DNA from: CAZOKO01 sp964580455
Lineage (GTDB): Bacteria > Desulfobacterota > WTBG01
DNA: 52,716 nucleotides
Assembly (NCBI GenBank): GCA_964580455.1
Contig: CAZOKO010000003.1
Location: 1 to 52,716 of the forward strand
Direction of reading: 5' to 3'
In this document: positions 43,407 through 52,663 of the stretch, piece after piece
How positions within the stretch are numbered: position 1 is the first letter of the stretch
How the letters are laid out: each line of letters begins with the position of its first letter
Program-made: the position numbers and the translations under genes
The notes under the pieces: generated by a model
What the model was told of the DNA's origin: nothing
Seen by the model: the letters and a program-made list of their open reading frames with translations, nothing else
Database searches by the model: none

Positions 43407-44285
43407 ATGAAAATTGCCTTCATTTCTGACTTACATGTTGATATCTCACCAGAGAGTTTTAAACTTATTGATTATATCAATGAGAAATTACTATCTCTCG
43501 AACCCGATGTCTTTATTATCGCTGGTGATATTGCTGCTAATAGTAAAACTTTTGAAGCAACCTTAAGTAAATTTTCCGCAGTTTCATGCAATAAATTCCT
43601 GGTTGCAGGCAACCATGATATTTGGATCGATTCTCCATCCAGTTTGCAGAGAGGTATTCACAGTGGAGTAAAATATAATGAACTCATCCCTCAGATCTGT
43701 AAGCGCAATGACTTTATCTATCTTGGATTAGAACCCAATTTAATAGATGGAATTGGCTTTGCCGGAACCATAGGCTGGTATGACTATACGCTGAGAAATA
43801 AAAAATATGACAGCAGGTTCTCTATCGAATCATACCGAAACAAACAGTATCGTGGAAAAATCACCTGGAGTGACCTCGATTTTGCCCATTGGATGAATGG
43901 TTCAAATAACAAAAGAAAAAGTGATGAAGAAGTGGCTCAAGAAATGGAAGCCTCATTGCAAAACCAGATAAAATCTCTTAGCCATCAGGGGATTGACAAA
44001 ATTGTGGTTGTAACCCACCACGTCCCTTTCCGTGAGATGCTCATATATCCAAACCTTCTTCCCTTTGATTTCTTCAGCGCATTTATGGGGAGTGAAGGAC
44101 TGGGAAACATTATCTTGGAGGAAAACACTGTTACCCATGTTATCTGTGGCCACAGCCACATAAAAAGCTCACTAACGATAGAAAACGTTCAAGCAATGAA
44201 AAGCCCCCTGGGATATCCACGCGAGTGGCGCACTAAAAATCCCGATAAACTCATAGATGAAAAGCTTAGCTTTTTTGAACTATAA
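43407..44285 (+). CDS. Metallophosphoesterase
   Basis: Protein of 292 residues with the calcineurin-like metallophosphoesterase motifs in order: SDLHVD (start), IIAGDIAA, VAGNHDIW, VVTHHVPF and ICGHSHIK. These bind two metal ions and cleave phosphodiester or phosphomonoester bonds; the substrate is unknown. ATG 43407 begins exactly at the first strand (MKIAFISDLH); no strong ribosome binding site is visible. It stands alone between repeat-rich gaps. Confidence 0.92.
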   Translation: MKIAFISDLHVDISPESFKLIDYINEKLLSLEPDVFIIAGDIAANSKTFEATLSKFSAVSCNKFLVAGNHDIWIDSPSSLQRGIHSGVKYNELIPQICKRNDFIYLGLEPNLIDGIGFAGTIGWYDYTLRNKKYDSRFSIESYRNKQYRGKITWSDLDFAHWMNGSNNKRKSDEEVAQEMEASLQNQIKSLSHQGIDKIVVVTHHVPFREMLIYPNLLPFDFFSAFMGSEGLGNIILEENTVTHVICGHSHIKSSLTIENVQAMKSPLGYPREWRTKNPDKLIDEKLSFFEL

Positions 44286-44326
44286 TAACGGCTCCATCTT
44301 TTCCGTAAAATCTATCAATTAGTTTT

Positions 44327-44397
44327 GGACGCAGATTTCCGCAGATATGCGCAGAAGACTAACTTTAAATCCTGTCAATCTGCGTTTATCTGTGTCC
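44327..44397. repeat. Inverted repeat of the GGACGCAGATTTCCGCAGAT type
   Basis: GGACGCAGATTTCCGCAGAT (44327-44346) faces AATCTGCGTTTATCTGTGTC (44377 onward). This is a dispersed intergenic palindrome between two genes. Confidence 0.65.
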
Positions 44398-44430
44398 CAA
44401 TAAATATTCCACAAAAAGGAGACAGACAAT

Positions 44431-44640
44431 ATGGATAAACAGTTTGAAGAAATGATGAGGAAGAAGGTAGAGCTTGACCGCCTCAAAACAGAGAAAGAAG
44501 CGATAGAGTTCTGGCATACTAAACTAGTAGCTATAAAAAATGAGCAGACTTTAGATGCATTACAAAGTAAAATTAATGAAATTATTCATACCATGGAAAA
44601 CAGAATGGGTTTTCTTGAAAGGGAAAGCAGAAAAATGTAG
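44431..44640 (+). CDS. Small coiled-coil protein of unknown function
   Basis: A 69-residue acidic/basic helical protein (MDKQFEEMMRKKVELDRLK and onward) with heptad-like spacing and no Cys. A good ribosome binding site (AAAAGGAG) supports translation. No family recognised. It precedes the amidohydrolase gene by about 90 bp. Confidence 0.65.
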   Translation: MDKQFEEMMRKKVELDRLKTEKEAIEFWHTKLVAIKNEQTLDALQSKINEIIHTMENRMGFLERESRKM

Positions 44641-44733
44641 ATTGTGAATTGAGGGATTTTGGAATTAAGGAATTATGCTAATTCCAAAACGAGCTGCGCA
44701 ACCTCAACCGCTTAACCCAGTTAAGTACTTATT

Positions 44734-45561
44734 ATGCAAATTATTGATGCTCACATACACGCTGATTTTGACAGTCAATGGCTTAAACATATCGGCTATT
44801 ACTGTGGAGTTGATTTCAGTTCTCAAGGGCTCACAAAAGAAATGGAATCATCTAATGTGATCCACTGTGTTTCTATGGGACTGCGCAGTCTTGATCTGGG
44901 AATGGACATCAATTCACCTACTCCTTATGAAACAGCAGAAAACCTTAAGCTGCCAGGGATTACTTACATTGGAGGGATTAACCCTTTTATTGCAGGAGAT
45001 AAACACCTGGAAAGAACACGTAATAGTATTACCACCGGGAGTATTAAAGGCCTTAAAATCTATCTTGGTTACTTCCCCTTCCCTCCCGATACACCGGTTT
45101 ACAGATCATATTACCGACTGGCCGAAGAACTTAACGTCCCTATCATTTTCCATACCGGAGATACAGAATCTTCCAACAGCAGACTAAAATATGCTCATCC
45201 TCTGGGCATTGATGAGATTGCAGTAGAATATCGACAGGTAAAACTCCTCATGGCTCATCTTGGCAATCCCTGGCTTATGGATGCTGCTGAAGTGGTGAGT
45301 AAAAATAAGAATGTATTTGCTGATCTTTCCGGATTTGTGGCAGGAAGTGATGATTATAAATATGTGATCAAATATCAATTGCCCCGGATTAAAGAAGCAT
45401 TAGAATGGATAGATAACCCTTCTCAGTTACTATACGGCTCTGATTGGCCACTCACTCCCATGAAAAGATACATCGATTTCATTTGCACCCTTTTTCCCCA
45501 TAAAGAAGATCAAGAAAAGGTCTTCTACAAAAACGCCCTTCAATTTTTCAACCTGGGCTAA
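44734..45561 (+). CDS. Amidohydrolase-family protein (metal-dependent TIM barrel)
   Basis: Protein of 275 residues. It begins with DAHIHADFD (metal-binding HxH), then IIFHTGD, LMAHLGNPW, VFADLSG and ends with LLYGSDWPLTP (the last Asp is the catalytic metal ligand). These are features of the amidohydrolase 2 group, which includes decarboxylases and hydrolases. The substrate cannot be deduced. No clear ribosome binding site is seen before ATG 44734. Confidence 0.88.
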   Translation: MQIIDAHIHADFDSQWLKHIGYYCGVDFSSQGLTKEMESSNVIHCVSMGLRSLDLGMDINSPTPYETAENLKLPGITYIGGINPFIAGDKHLERTRNSITTGSIKGLKIYLGYFPFPPDTPVYRSYYRLAEELNVPIIFHTGDTESSNSRLKYAHPLGIDEIAVEYRQVKLLMAHLGNPWLMDAAEVVSKNKNVFADLSGFVAGSDDYKYVIKYQLPRIKEALEWIDNPSQLLYGSDWPLTPMKRYIDFICTLFPHKEDQEKVFYKNALQFFNLG

Positions 45562-45585
45562 ATTTTTACTCTTGACAATTGAGGC

Positions 45586-47400
45586 TCAACCCTTTTTCAT
45601 CTCAATCGAGTTTTTAAGACAGTATGTCTTTATAGCGTTAAGGAAGACTGTACCATACTGCTCTTCCTTTTTCAATCCCACTCCGCTAACTTTTAGAAAG
45701 TCATTTGCCGTGGAAGGTTTTCGCCTCGCCATGTCACGCAATGTCACGTCACTAAATACTATGTAGGCTGGTACTCCCCTTTTATTTGCAATCACCCGCC
45801 TGAGATTACGCAACACCTCGAACAATCCCCTGTTAACATTTTCCCATGAATCTTTAGAAGGCTTTGTTACTCTAGCACGCTTCTTCGCAGGCCTGAGCAG
45901 GCTGGGTGTTTCTTCTCCTTTCAAGACTCGCCATCCCTTCTCAGATACTTTAAGAACATTGTATTCCCCGGTCTTTTTTATATAATCCTGCGTCACAAGT
46001 TGTTCAATCCAGTCGCGTGTTATGCTTTTTTTAAAGTCGGACAAAATGCCGTGGGTGCTTAACTCGTCGTGTCCGCTTGCCATTATTCTCTGTTCACACG
46101 AACCAATCAGCACCGATGCTGTGTAGTCAGCACCGAAACGCTCGCCCAGACGAATAACACATGAAAGTATTTTTTGTGAGGTTACAAGTGAATCTTCCAT
46201 GCAATCCAGGTCACCAAGACATACGTCACATGCAGCACAATTGCTCTTGTTCAAATTCTGACCAAAGTAGTTTAGGATTGCCCCATGCCTGCATACAACT
46301 CCCGTACAATATTCATACATTCTGTTCAGCTTGCTCAAGGCTATATTATTTGCTTCCGGTTCCATGTCTTGCAGGATAATTTTCCAGGTAGCATAATCGC
46401 TTCCCGAACAGAATATCCAGCACTCAGCTTCGAGTCCATCACGCCCTGCACGTCCGCTTTCCTGCTGATAGTGCTCCAGTGATTTAGACATGCCGGTGTG
46501 AATCACATAACGGACGTTTGATTTATCAATACCCATGCCGAATGCGATAGTTGCAACAATGGTGTCTGTTTTTTCCTCAATGAATAAATCCTGGTTTCTC
46601 TTTCGGTCTTCATCAGTCATGCCCGCGTGGTATGGCGCAACCCTGTAACCCCTGTCAGCCAGCTTGAAGGACAGCTCATCTACATCGGCACGCCGGATAC
46701 AGTAAATAATACCTGTTTCACCTTTATGACGGTCAAGCACAGTACAGACCTGATTCAATTTATCAGTTCGCCGTTCGACCCTGTAAACAAGATTCGGCCG
46801 ATCAAATGAGCCGACCAGCACTTCGGGATTATCAAGGCGCAACTGCCGGGCAATGTCGCGTCGGACATGTTCAGTTGCAGTAGCTGTATAAGCATGGATA
46901 GCAATATTGGGAAAAGCATCTTTTAGGAATCCGAGTTCCCTGTATTCCGGTCTGAAGTCATGCCCCCACATACTTACGCAGTGAGCCTCATCCACAGCAA
47001 TCAAGGAAATTCTGGTTTTTCTCAGGAGTTCAACAAAACTGTCTGAAACGATTCTCTCGGGGGATAAGTAAAGGAGTTTAAGCGTTTTCTTGTAAATCTG
47101 CGAGATAACCGCATCCCGTTCCTTAAGTGATTGAGTGCTTTCAAAACGCGCCGCCGGAACACCACATTCGGCTAAAGCGTCTACCTGATCTTTCATCAGG
47201 GATATCAGAGGTGAGATTACTACTGCCATGCCCTGCATCACCACTGCCGGTGCCTGGTAACAAAGTGATTTCCCTCCTCCCGTTGACAGAACGACTATCG
47301 AGTCTTGCCCCTCAATTACACAATCCATAGCTTTTTTCTGTAACGGCAAAAAACTGTCGTAACCCCAATACTTCTTTAAAGCTTCTTCAACAGAAAACAT
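45586..47400 (-). CDS. recQ: ATP-dependent DNA helicase RecQ
   Basis: Protein of 604 residues with helicase motifs in order: FLPLQKKAM (Q region), STGGGKSLCYQ (Walker A), VISPLISLMKDQ, VDEAHCVSMWGHDFRPEY (DEAH), AYTATAT, GIIYCIRR, YHAGM, IATIAFGMGIDKSNVRYVIH, QQESGRAGRDG. A four-Cys zinc site follows (CRHGAI, CAACDVC), then a winged-helix (RQC) part and a C-terminal HRDC-like domain. RecQ unwinds DNA in recombination repair. ATG 47400 has GAGGGA 8-9 nt upstream and starts right before the conserved region; the frame could extend to 47445. It is in tail-to-tail orientation with the amidohydrolase gene, 24 bp apart. Confidence 0.96.
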   Translation of the reverse strand: MFSVEEALKKYWGYDSFLPLQKKAMDCVIEGQDSIVVLSTGGGKSLCYQAPAVVMQGMAVVISPLISLMKDQVDALAECGVPAARFESTQSLKERDAVISQIYKKTLKLLYLSPERIVSDSFVELLRKTRISLIAVDEAHCVSMWGHDFRPEYRELGFLKDAFPNIAIHAYTATATEHVRRDIARQLRLDNPEVLVGSFDRPNLVYRVERRTDKLNQVCTVLDRHKGETGIIYCIRRADVDELSFKLADRGYRVAPYHAGMTDEDRKRNQDLFIEEKTDTIVATIAFGMGIDKSNVRYVIHTGMSKSLEHYQQESGRAGRDGLEAECWIFCSGSDYATWKIILQDMEPEANNIALSKLNRMYEYCTGVVCRHGAILNYFGQNLNKSNCAACDVCLGDLDCMEDSLVTSQKILSCVIRLGERFGADYTASVLIGSCEQRIMASGHDELSTHGILSDFKKSITRDWIEQLVTQDYIKKTGEYNVLKVSEKGWRVLKGEETPSLLRPAKKRARVTKPSKDSWENVNRGLFEVLRNLRRVIANKRGVPAYIVFSDVTLRDMARRKPSTANDFLKVSGVGLKKEEQYGTVFLNAIKTYCLKNSIEMKKG

Positions 47401-47696
47401 ACGTTTAAATCCCTCATACAGATATGCATAAAAAACATGAGACACTTATTATTCATGACAGAATTACCAATTTCTGCAGGGATTGTAAAGTGTAAGTTTT
47501 TTATCTAAGGAAAACGGGATACCATTCAAAAGATTGTTCGTACATAAGGGAATTAACGTCCCCCTGTATTTCAAGATATTCCTTGACAATCAGTTCTGCT
47601 ATAAGTTACATAAATCGTGTTGTTTAATCTGTCATTAACTCTGATCAGAAAGCAGGAATTCTTTATCAATAATCAGCTTCGAAAGTGAGGTTAACA

Positions 47697-48416
47697 ATGT
47701 CTACTGAGAAAAAAGGAATATGGAAGTATTGTTACTGGCTGGATGATTCAGCATTATCCAAGTTAAAAAAACAGATGGAAGAAAAAGGAATTAAAATGAT
47801 ACAGGCGGAGAGAAACCCCTGCGAGGCGCTCAAGGATGAGATAGGATATGCAGAACCCCACACATGGGGCATTATCTGCAAGCATGATGCTAAACCCTGG
47901 TATGATGCATCAAAGCACGCAGGGAAAAATCTTGTTGTTTCTTCTTTCCCTATTGGTGAGGAATACAAGCATTTCCTTGAAACAACTATCGAGCTTTCTT
48001 CATTTGAACCAGAAGAATTTCCTTCAAAAAAAGATTTAATTACACTGGCAAAAGACGAAACGTACCTCTCTTGTGATCTTGAAGGGTGGGGAGCATTCCC
48101 TAAAGAGATGGGAGAGGCCATTGTAAAAGGACTTACTAAAATGTCAGGTAAGCCTCTTGATAAATTTGAAGATCTTTTATCCAGCTGGGACGCTGTGCAT
48201 TCAAATTTTGTCAATCCTAAGTACAGAGCTGGCGAAGAATATATGAATGCCCCCTATACCGTTGCCGATAGCATACACACTGGCACCTGCTGCGTAGAAC
48301 TCTTTAATCTCCTTGATTCAAAAGAAGATGCCATGCTGGTAAGACCTTGCATCGGAAGTGTTATCGTTAAGGTTGTGGAACAGGATCGATATTACCTCGT
48401 TCGTCCGGCAAAGTAG
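47697..48416 (+). CDS. Conserved-looking protein of unknown function
   Basis: Soluble protein of 239 residues, no signal peptide. ATG 47697 is chosen because GTGAGG lies 7 nt upstream; a GTG at 47685 is in frame. It is rich in Trp/Tyr and Glu, with HTWGIICKHDAKPWYDASKH, YLSCDLEGWGAFPKEMGEAI and DSIHTGTCCVELFNLLDSKED. I do not recognise the family. The isochorismatase-like gene follows after 46 bp on the same strand, which suggests a two-gene unit of small-molecule metabolism. Confidence 0.8.
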   Translation: MSTEKKGIWKYCYWLDDSALSKLKKQMEEKGIKMIQAERNPCEALKDEIGYAEPHTWGIICKHDAKPWYDASKHAGKNLVVSSFPIGEEYKHFLETTIELSSFEPEEFPSKKDLITLAKDETYLSCDLEGWGAFPKEMGEAIVKGLTKMSGKPLDKFEDLLSSWDAVHSNFVNPKYRAGEEYMNAPYTVADSIHTGTCCVELFNLLDSKEDAMLVRPCIGSVIVKVVEQDRYYLVRPAK

Positions 48417-48462
48417 CAACCGATATTCTTTTAACCCAATCGATAAACAGCGGATACCTTAT

Positions 48463-49083
48463 ATGAACTTAGAAAATGTGGCATTGATTATCGTTGATAT
48501 GCAGAATGATTTTATTCATAAAAACGGATTCGTGAGGAAATATTCCCAGGGAATCGGGGTTCCAGCAAGTTCCCTTGATCGATTGAGAGCTCCCATTCCT
48601 CATATAAAAACACTCGCCGATTTCTTCCGCAATAACCGGAAGGAGGTTATTTATATCTATACGGCCTGGGAGAAAGATTACTCGGACGTTGCGATACCCT
48701 TAAGAAAAATGGCTGACAAAGCCAAAGAAACGGGTGCTTTGGTCAGAGGAAGTTGGGGAGCACAAATTATTGAAGAGTTAACCCCCCATGAGACTGACCA
48801 TATGGTTATGAAGAAAGCTTACGGCGCTTTTTTCCAATCTTCCTTAGACCGTGTCCTACGCAATTTGGGCATTCAAACACTAATCATGACTGGTATCGCT
48901 ACCAATTTTTGTGTAGAAACAACATCCCGTGAAGCTGTTGCCTATGGTTACAATGTCATTCTGGCAAGTGATGCAACAGCAACTTATGATCCGGAAGGTC
49001 ATCAGGCAACCTTGAAGGTAATCGCTGCTGGATTCGGTGATGTAATGAGTACAGAAGAAATCATAAAAACGAATACACCGTAA
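48463..49083 (+). CDS. Isochorismatase-family cysteine hydrolase
   Basis: Protein of 206 residues of the isochorismatase-like fold. The catalytic triad is visible: Asp in LIIVDMQNDF, Lys in MVMKKAYGAFF and Cys in GIATNFCVETT; the segment after it (SREAVAYGYNVILASDATAT) is typical. Such enzymes act on amides such as nicotinamide, N-carbamoyl compounds or isochorismate; the substrate is not predictable here. ATG 48463 is used; the open frame upstream lacks family sequence. Confidence 0.93.
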   Translation: MNLENVALIIVDMQNDFIHKNGFVRKYSQGIGVPASSLDRLRAPIPHIKTLADFFRNNRKEVIYIYTAWEKDYSDVAIPLRKMADKAKETGALVRGSWGAQIIEELTPHETDHMVMKKAYGAFFQSSLDRVLRNLGIQTLIMTGIATNFCVETTSREAVAYGYNVILASDATATYDPEGHQATLKVIAAGFGDVMSTEEIIKTNTP

Positions 49084-49166
49084 AAATACTTAAATTCAAT
49101 TGACCTCTTTGCATAGTGGATAATGACATCAAGATTCGGGATATGTCATTCATCTTGATATAATCC

Positions 49167-49195
49167 TTGACATAACCCTGTATCTTAGCTAGATT
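49167..49195 (+). promoter_or_regulatory. Probable sigma-70 promoter of the membrane/Fe-S operon
   Basis: TTGACA (perfect -35) and TAGATT (4/6 -10) are separated by 17 bp, about 57 bp before the start of the first gene of the three-gene operon. Confidence 0.55.
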
Positions 49196-49252
49196 TACTG
49201 AAATTTATCTACACTTTTTTTTCAAATACATTTTTCAAAAGGAGTGTAAAAC

Positions 49253-50119
49253 ATGTTAAGAGCTGTCGGAAATTTTATTGCTTTTATCTTTAAACCCATC
49301 GGGAGAACCCTTCTTGTCGCCCTTGCCGGTCAAGTATTCTTTTTAGTATCCGTACTCACCATGATTCCCCTGCGCATGGCAGAAAATCCCGTGGTTAACT
49401 ACAACCTTTTTTATCTGCCGATTTTGGCCTTGATTTTCTTCTCCCTTTTTTACAGAACCTGCACGGAGGAAAATGAAAGCAGAGGCATCATTTACGGTTA
49501 TTTTAGCGCACTTGTTGCGTGGCCTCTTATTGGCGAGGTAGCCAGCATGCCGCTTGACAAAGGTATTGTCAAGCAGTTCAGCAGTATAAACATTAAGCTT
49601 CTGGGTGGATACTTTTATGTTGCTGCCGGCTGGATTATGCTTAAGGTCATGTGGCGGACAAAAGCAGTGAAAAATTCTCTCAATACATTCTTTCTGGTGT
49701 TCCTCGGTATATGGACATTTGAGCTGTACATGGACAATTATTCATCCAAAGTGCCCATCGATATGATGCCGGTTATTAGCAACTGGGTTGCCACAGTGTT
49801 CGGCATCGTATCCATTGTCCTTCTTGTCATTGCATGGAGGACGTCTTCCGTTGTGAAGAAAACCGTTTTGGGCTGCCTTTTGTATCTCACCTTTTCTCTT
49901 TTCCTCATGGGGTCCAGCCAGTGGAAAACCCCGTCAAAGTTTTATGTCAAGTATGAAGCGGCCCATATAGGCCATGAGATACAGGAACTACAGGAAGAAC
50001 AGGAATATCTTGAATACTTGAGAAACTACATGATTAAAGAAGGGCTGGCAAAAGAGGAAGAACTCGTATCAAAAAAGCATGAAGAATCTGAAAAAGAAAC
50101 GGAACAAAACGTGGAATAA
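49253..50119 (+). CDS. Multi-span membrane protein with charged coiled-coil tail
   Basis: Protein of 288 residues with about seven hydrophobic helices (LLVALAGQVFFLVSVLTMI, YLPILALIFFSLFY, LLGGYFYVAAGWIML, FFLVFLGIWTFEL, ATVFGIVSIVLLVIAW, LGCLLYLTFSLFLMG) and a Glu/Lys-rich C-terminal coiled coil from about residue 240. No Cys or heme motif pattern and no family recognised. It has a good AAGGAG ribosome binding site and is followed 25 bp later by a second membrane gene and then a membrane ferredoxin, so it is probably part of one membrane complex. Confidence 0.82.
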   Translation: MLRAVGNFIAFIFKPIGRTLLVALAGQVFFLVSVLTMIPLRMAENPVVNYNLFYLPILALIFFSLFYRTCTEENESRGIIYGYFSALVAWPLIGEVASMPLDKGIVKQFSSINIKLLGGYFYVAAGWIMLKVMWRTKAVKNSLNTFFLVFLGIWTFELYMDNYSSKVPIDMMPVISNWVATVFGIVSIVLLVIAWRTSSVVKKTVLGCLLYLTFSLFLMGSSQWKTPSKFYVKYEAAHIGHEIQELQEEQEYLEYLRNYMIKEGLAKEEELVSKKHEESEKETEQNVE

Positions 50120-50144
50120 ATAGCTATGAACTGGAGGATGATAC

Positions 50145-50798
50145 ATGGAAAACAAATACACAACTCCACTTGCCCGATGGGCAAGATTTTTTGAGATATT
50201 TATCCCAGGCTATATGTTCGGGAAATCCTGGGGTATTGCAACGGCGGTAACCGTTGATCTTTACCGAGCCACTTTTCCTCCTTTTCTGATTGATGCCGCT
50301 CAATATTTAAAGTCGATACTCCATACAACGAACCATAATCTGGAGCGTCTTGTTTCAACTTCAGCGGGAGCAGTCGTCGGATTTCTCGTTATCGTAGTTC
50401 TGGCAATTGTTATGCATTTCGTTCTGAGCGACCGTAAATACATCGACTCTTTACGCTTTACCTCAGTAACCCTTATCCCGCTTGCCGTTATGAACGGGAC
50501 TCTCTCCCATCTCACAAATACGCTTCTTGAGAGCCTGGGGATGGGTGGAAACCTTGACGAGCTTACAAAGAGCGCTCTCGAAGGCCCCAGAGGCCAAATT
50601 GTTATGTTCTGTGTCTTTTATATGACTTCAATCTGGATGCTCGGTATAAGGACCGGTGTCAGAGGCTGGCGAAGGTGGGGTGTCATTGCTGTTGGAATCG
50701 GTTTCGTAGTGGCATATTTTGCATGTGGTCTGATGATTACAGCCGGTGAATGGGAAGTGCTTTTACCTAAACTTCAGGCAACTTTAGCGGCACATTAA
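50145..50798 (+). CDS. Membrane protein, second gene of the Fe-S operon
   Basis: Protein of 217 residues with about five helices (STSAGAVVGFLVIVVLAIVM, FTSVTLIPLAVMN, IVMFCVFYMTSIWML, WGVIAVGIGFVVAYFACGLM). The overall pattern is loosely like Yip1-type membrane proteins, but I cannot assign it. GGAGG precedes ATG 50145, and the next gene starts 13 bp after the stop. It likely forms a complex with its neighbours. Confidence 0.8.
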   Translation: MENKYTTPLARWARFFEIFIPGYMFGKSWGIATAVTVDLYRATFPPFLIDAAQYLKSILHTTNHNLERLVSTSAGAVVGFLVIVVLAIVMHFVLSDRKYIDSLRFTSVTLIPLAVMNGTLSHLTNTLLESLGMGGNLDELTKSALEGPRGQIVMFCVFYMTSIWMLGIRTGVRGWRRWGVIAVGIGFVVAYFACGLMITAGEWEVLLPKLQATLAAH

Positions 50799-50811
50799 GG
50801 AGGCCAAAGAG

Positions 50812-51921
50812 ATGAATATAACCAAAGAACGTTTTATTGCTATAAATAAATATCTCCTTCTTGCGGCACTGGCTATTTATCTTATTGGTGTTTTTACTCC
50901 AGTAAAATACCTCCAGCCTGGTCTCATCTTTGTCTTCGGAGCTGGATTCTTCTGCCTGCTTCATATACAATATTTCTGCTGCCGGCTTAAACATGCAGCA
51001 CACATCTGGCTGTTCCCATTTATCATGACCATTCTATCATATTCTCTCCCGCTTTCAAAGCCAGCAGGCGAGAACAATATCCTGTTCTATACCTTAACCT
51101 TAATAATCAGCCTGATACCTTTCGTCCTTTTCATGTTCGGTAGAACCCAGGAAAAACCGGCTAAAAAAGAGAGGTTACCTATTGTCAGTTTCCGCACAGT
51201 TGCTCAAACAGCATTTTTTATGGCCTGGGCCTCGGTAACCTCATTTGCCTTTATCAAAGGCACCAGACCGGACCTATTTTTCTGGGCAATGTTCCATGTA
51301 TCCACTGTTGCCCTTTTCCCTTTTTTATTTGGAAGAGTTATATGCAGTTGGATCTGTCCCAATGCAACCATGCAGGATGGTTTGTTTAAAAATATGGGTT
51401 TTAAGCGGCTCATCCCCAAGCTTCCCAAAGCCATCGAGGAACAGAGTCATACCTGTACGATGAATTTGAGCGGGGAGGTAGACAAAAGAGCACCTCTGCT
51501 TCCCGCAACGCTTCTCATGTGCTGGTTCCCCATGTTCTTTCTGGAGACCGTTTTTGACCTGACACAAGTAGCCTGGTATCCGGTTGCCTTCATGTACGGA
51601 CTTATTATCTTGTCACCTTTATTCCCCTGGCGTAAAATGTGCACCCACTTCTGTTGGCTCTCATCATACCGCACACTTGCCGGCCATGGCAGCCTCTGGC
51701 GCATACGATTCGACAGATCGAAGTGTAAGTTCTGCAAAAAATGTGCTGCTGAAGAAGTTTGCCCTTTTTATATTGACATTCGCAACCAGGACAACGAAAT
51801 GCCAGCAACCTGCTGTCTCTGTTTCAGTTGTATGGAGGCTTGTCCGTTTGAGGGTGTCATAACCTTCACGAGGTCAACGGAGGAAAAGGAAAGATTAAGA
51901 GCACTAAAAAGTTCTGCTTAA
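50812..51921 (+). CDS. Membrane-bound [4Fe-4S] ferredoxin protein (NapH/NosR-C-like)
   Basis: Protein of 369 residues with about seven membrane helices and Fe-S motifs of the NapH/CcoG/NosR class: GRVICSWICPNATMQD, later CTHFCWL, then a ferredoxin pair CKFCKKCAAEEVCPF and CCLCFSCMEACPF. Such proteins move electrons between quinol or cytoplasmic donors and periplasmic enzymes. AAGGAGG precedes ATG 50812. It is the last gene of an operon with two unassigned membrane proteins; together they may form a small redox complex. The electron acceptor is unknown. Confidence 0.88.
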   Translation: MNITKERFIAINKYLLLAALAIYLIGVFTPVKYLQPGLIFVFGAGFFCLLHIQYFCCRLKHAAHIWLFPFIMTILSYSLPLSKPAGENNILFYTLTLIISLIPFVLFMFGRTQEKPAKKERLPIVSFRTVAQTAFFMAWASVTSFAFIKGTRPDLFFWAMFHVSTVALFPFLFGRVICSWICPNATMQDGLFKNMGFKRLIPKLPKAIEEQSHTCTMNLSGEVDKRAPLLPATLLMCWFPMFFLETVFDLTQVAWYPVAFMYGLIILSPLFPWRKMCTHFCWLSSYRTLAGHGSLWRIRFDRSKCKFCKKCAAEEVCPFYIDIRNQDNEMPATCCLCFSCMEACPFEGVITFTRSTEEKERLRALKSSA

Positions 51922-52017
51922 ATCAAAGCCACAGAATTACACAGAAAACAACTTAACAAAAGAATTATTGCTGCCGTTTTACCTTAAGATCGTCAACATA
52001 TATTACCCTAAAAAACC

Positions 52018-52542
52018 CTATCGGTAGAAAGCCACTCCAAATAAAGCCGCTCCCATTATAAGCACAGCTGGATGAATGTTTAAAAATGCTATTAGGCAAA
52101 AGCTGATAACAGCTATTAATGCTGTATGCCAGGAATTGACACTTGAAGGGAAAATATTATATACCACCAGAATAAGAAGTGCAATGACGACAGGTCTCAC
52201 CCCTTTGAGCAATCCCTTGACAGCAGGGAGATCCTTATACTTTAGATAAAAGAATGAAAGAATAAGCATCAACACTAAAGAAGGTAAAATCAATCCTAAA
52301 ATACTTGCTCCCACTCCTGCCATTCCACCTGTTTTGTAACCTGTAAATACAGCCATCTTAGTTGTAATGGGTCCCGGCAGTGAATTTGCCATCGCCAGAG
52401 CTTCTGTGAATTCTTTAATGGTCAACCATTTATAATTGTTCACCACCTCAACCTGAATAAGTGGAATGATCGAATGCCCTCCCCCAAAGCCCAAAATTCC
52501 CACCTTCGCAAAGGCATAAAACAGAACAATAATCTCTTTCAT
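52018..52542 (-). CDS. chrA: Half-size chromate transporter (ChrA, short-chain CHR)
   Basis: Membrane protein of 174 residues containing one CHR domain: FAKVGILGFGGGHSIIPLIQ, ALAMANSLPGPITTKMAVFT and later helices (LGLILPSLVLMLILSFFY, VVIALLILVVYNIF, ALIAVISFCLIAFL). Short-chain members normally work as pairs of two such genes with opposite topology; no partner is visible to the left or within the 174 bp to the right, but one may lie beyond the window. GGAGG precedes ATG 52542. Chromate export is the family's best known role; the true substrate here is unknown. Confidence 0.92.
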   Translation of the reverse strand: MKEIIVLFYAFAKVGILGFGGGHSIIPLIQVEVVNNYKWLTIKEFTEALAMANSLPGPITTKMAVFTGYKTGGMAGVGASILGLILPSLVLMLILSFFYLKYKDLPAVKGLLKGVRPVVIALLILVVYNIFPSSVNSWHTALIAVISFCLIAFLNIHPAVLIMGAALFGVAFYR

Positions 52543-52663
52543 ATATCCTCCTTCAAATTTAGAATCCCCCTAAATCAAGGTCTCTGGCTAAAAGTTATTC
52601 ATTAAAATCTGCACAGAGAATTACTATAAAAAAGGTATAATTTATTGATTTAAGAAGTAATTT

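Noticed and set aside
47583..47605. TTGACA and TATAAG as a promoter for 47697
   Set aside because: The spacer is only 11 bp, too short for sigma-70.
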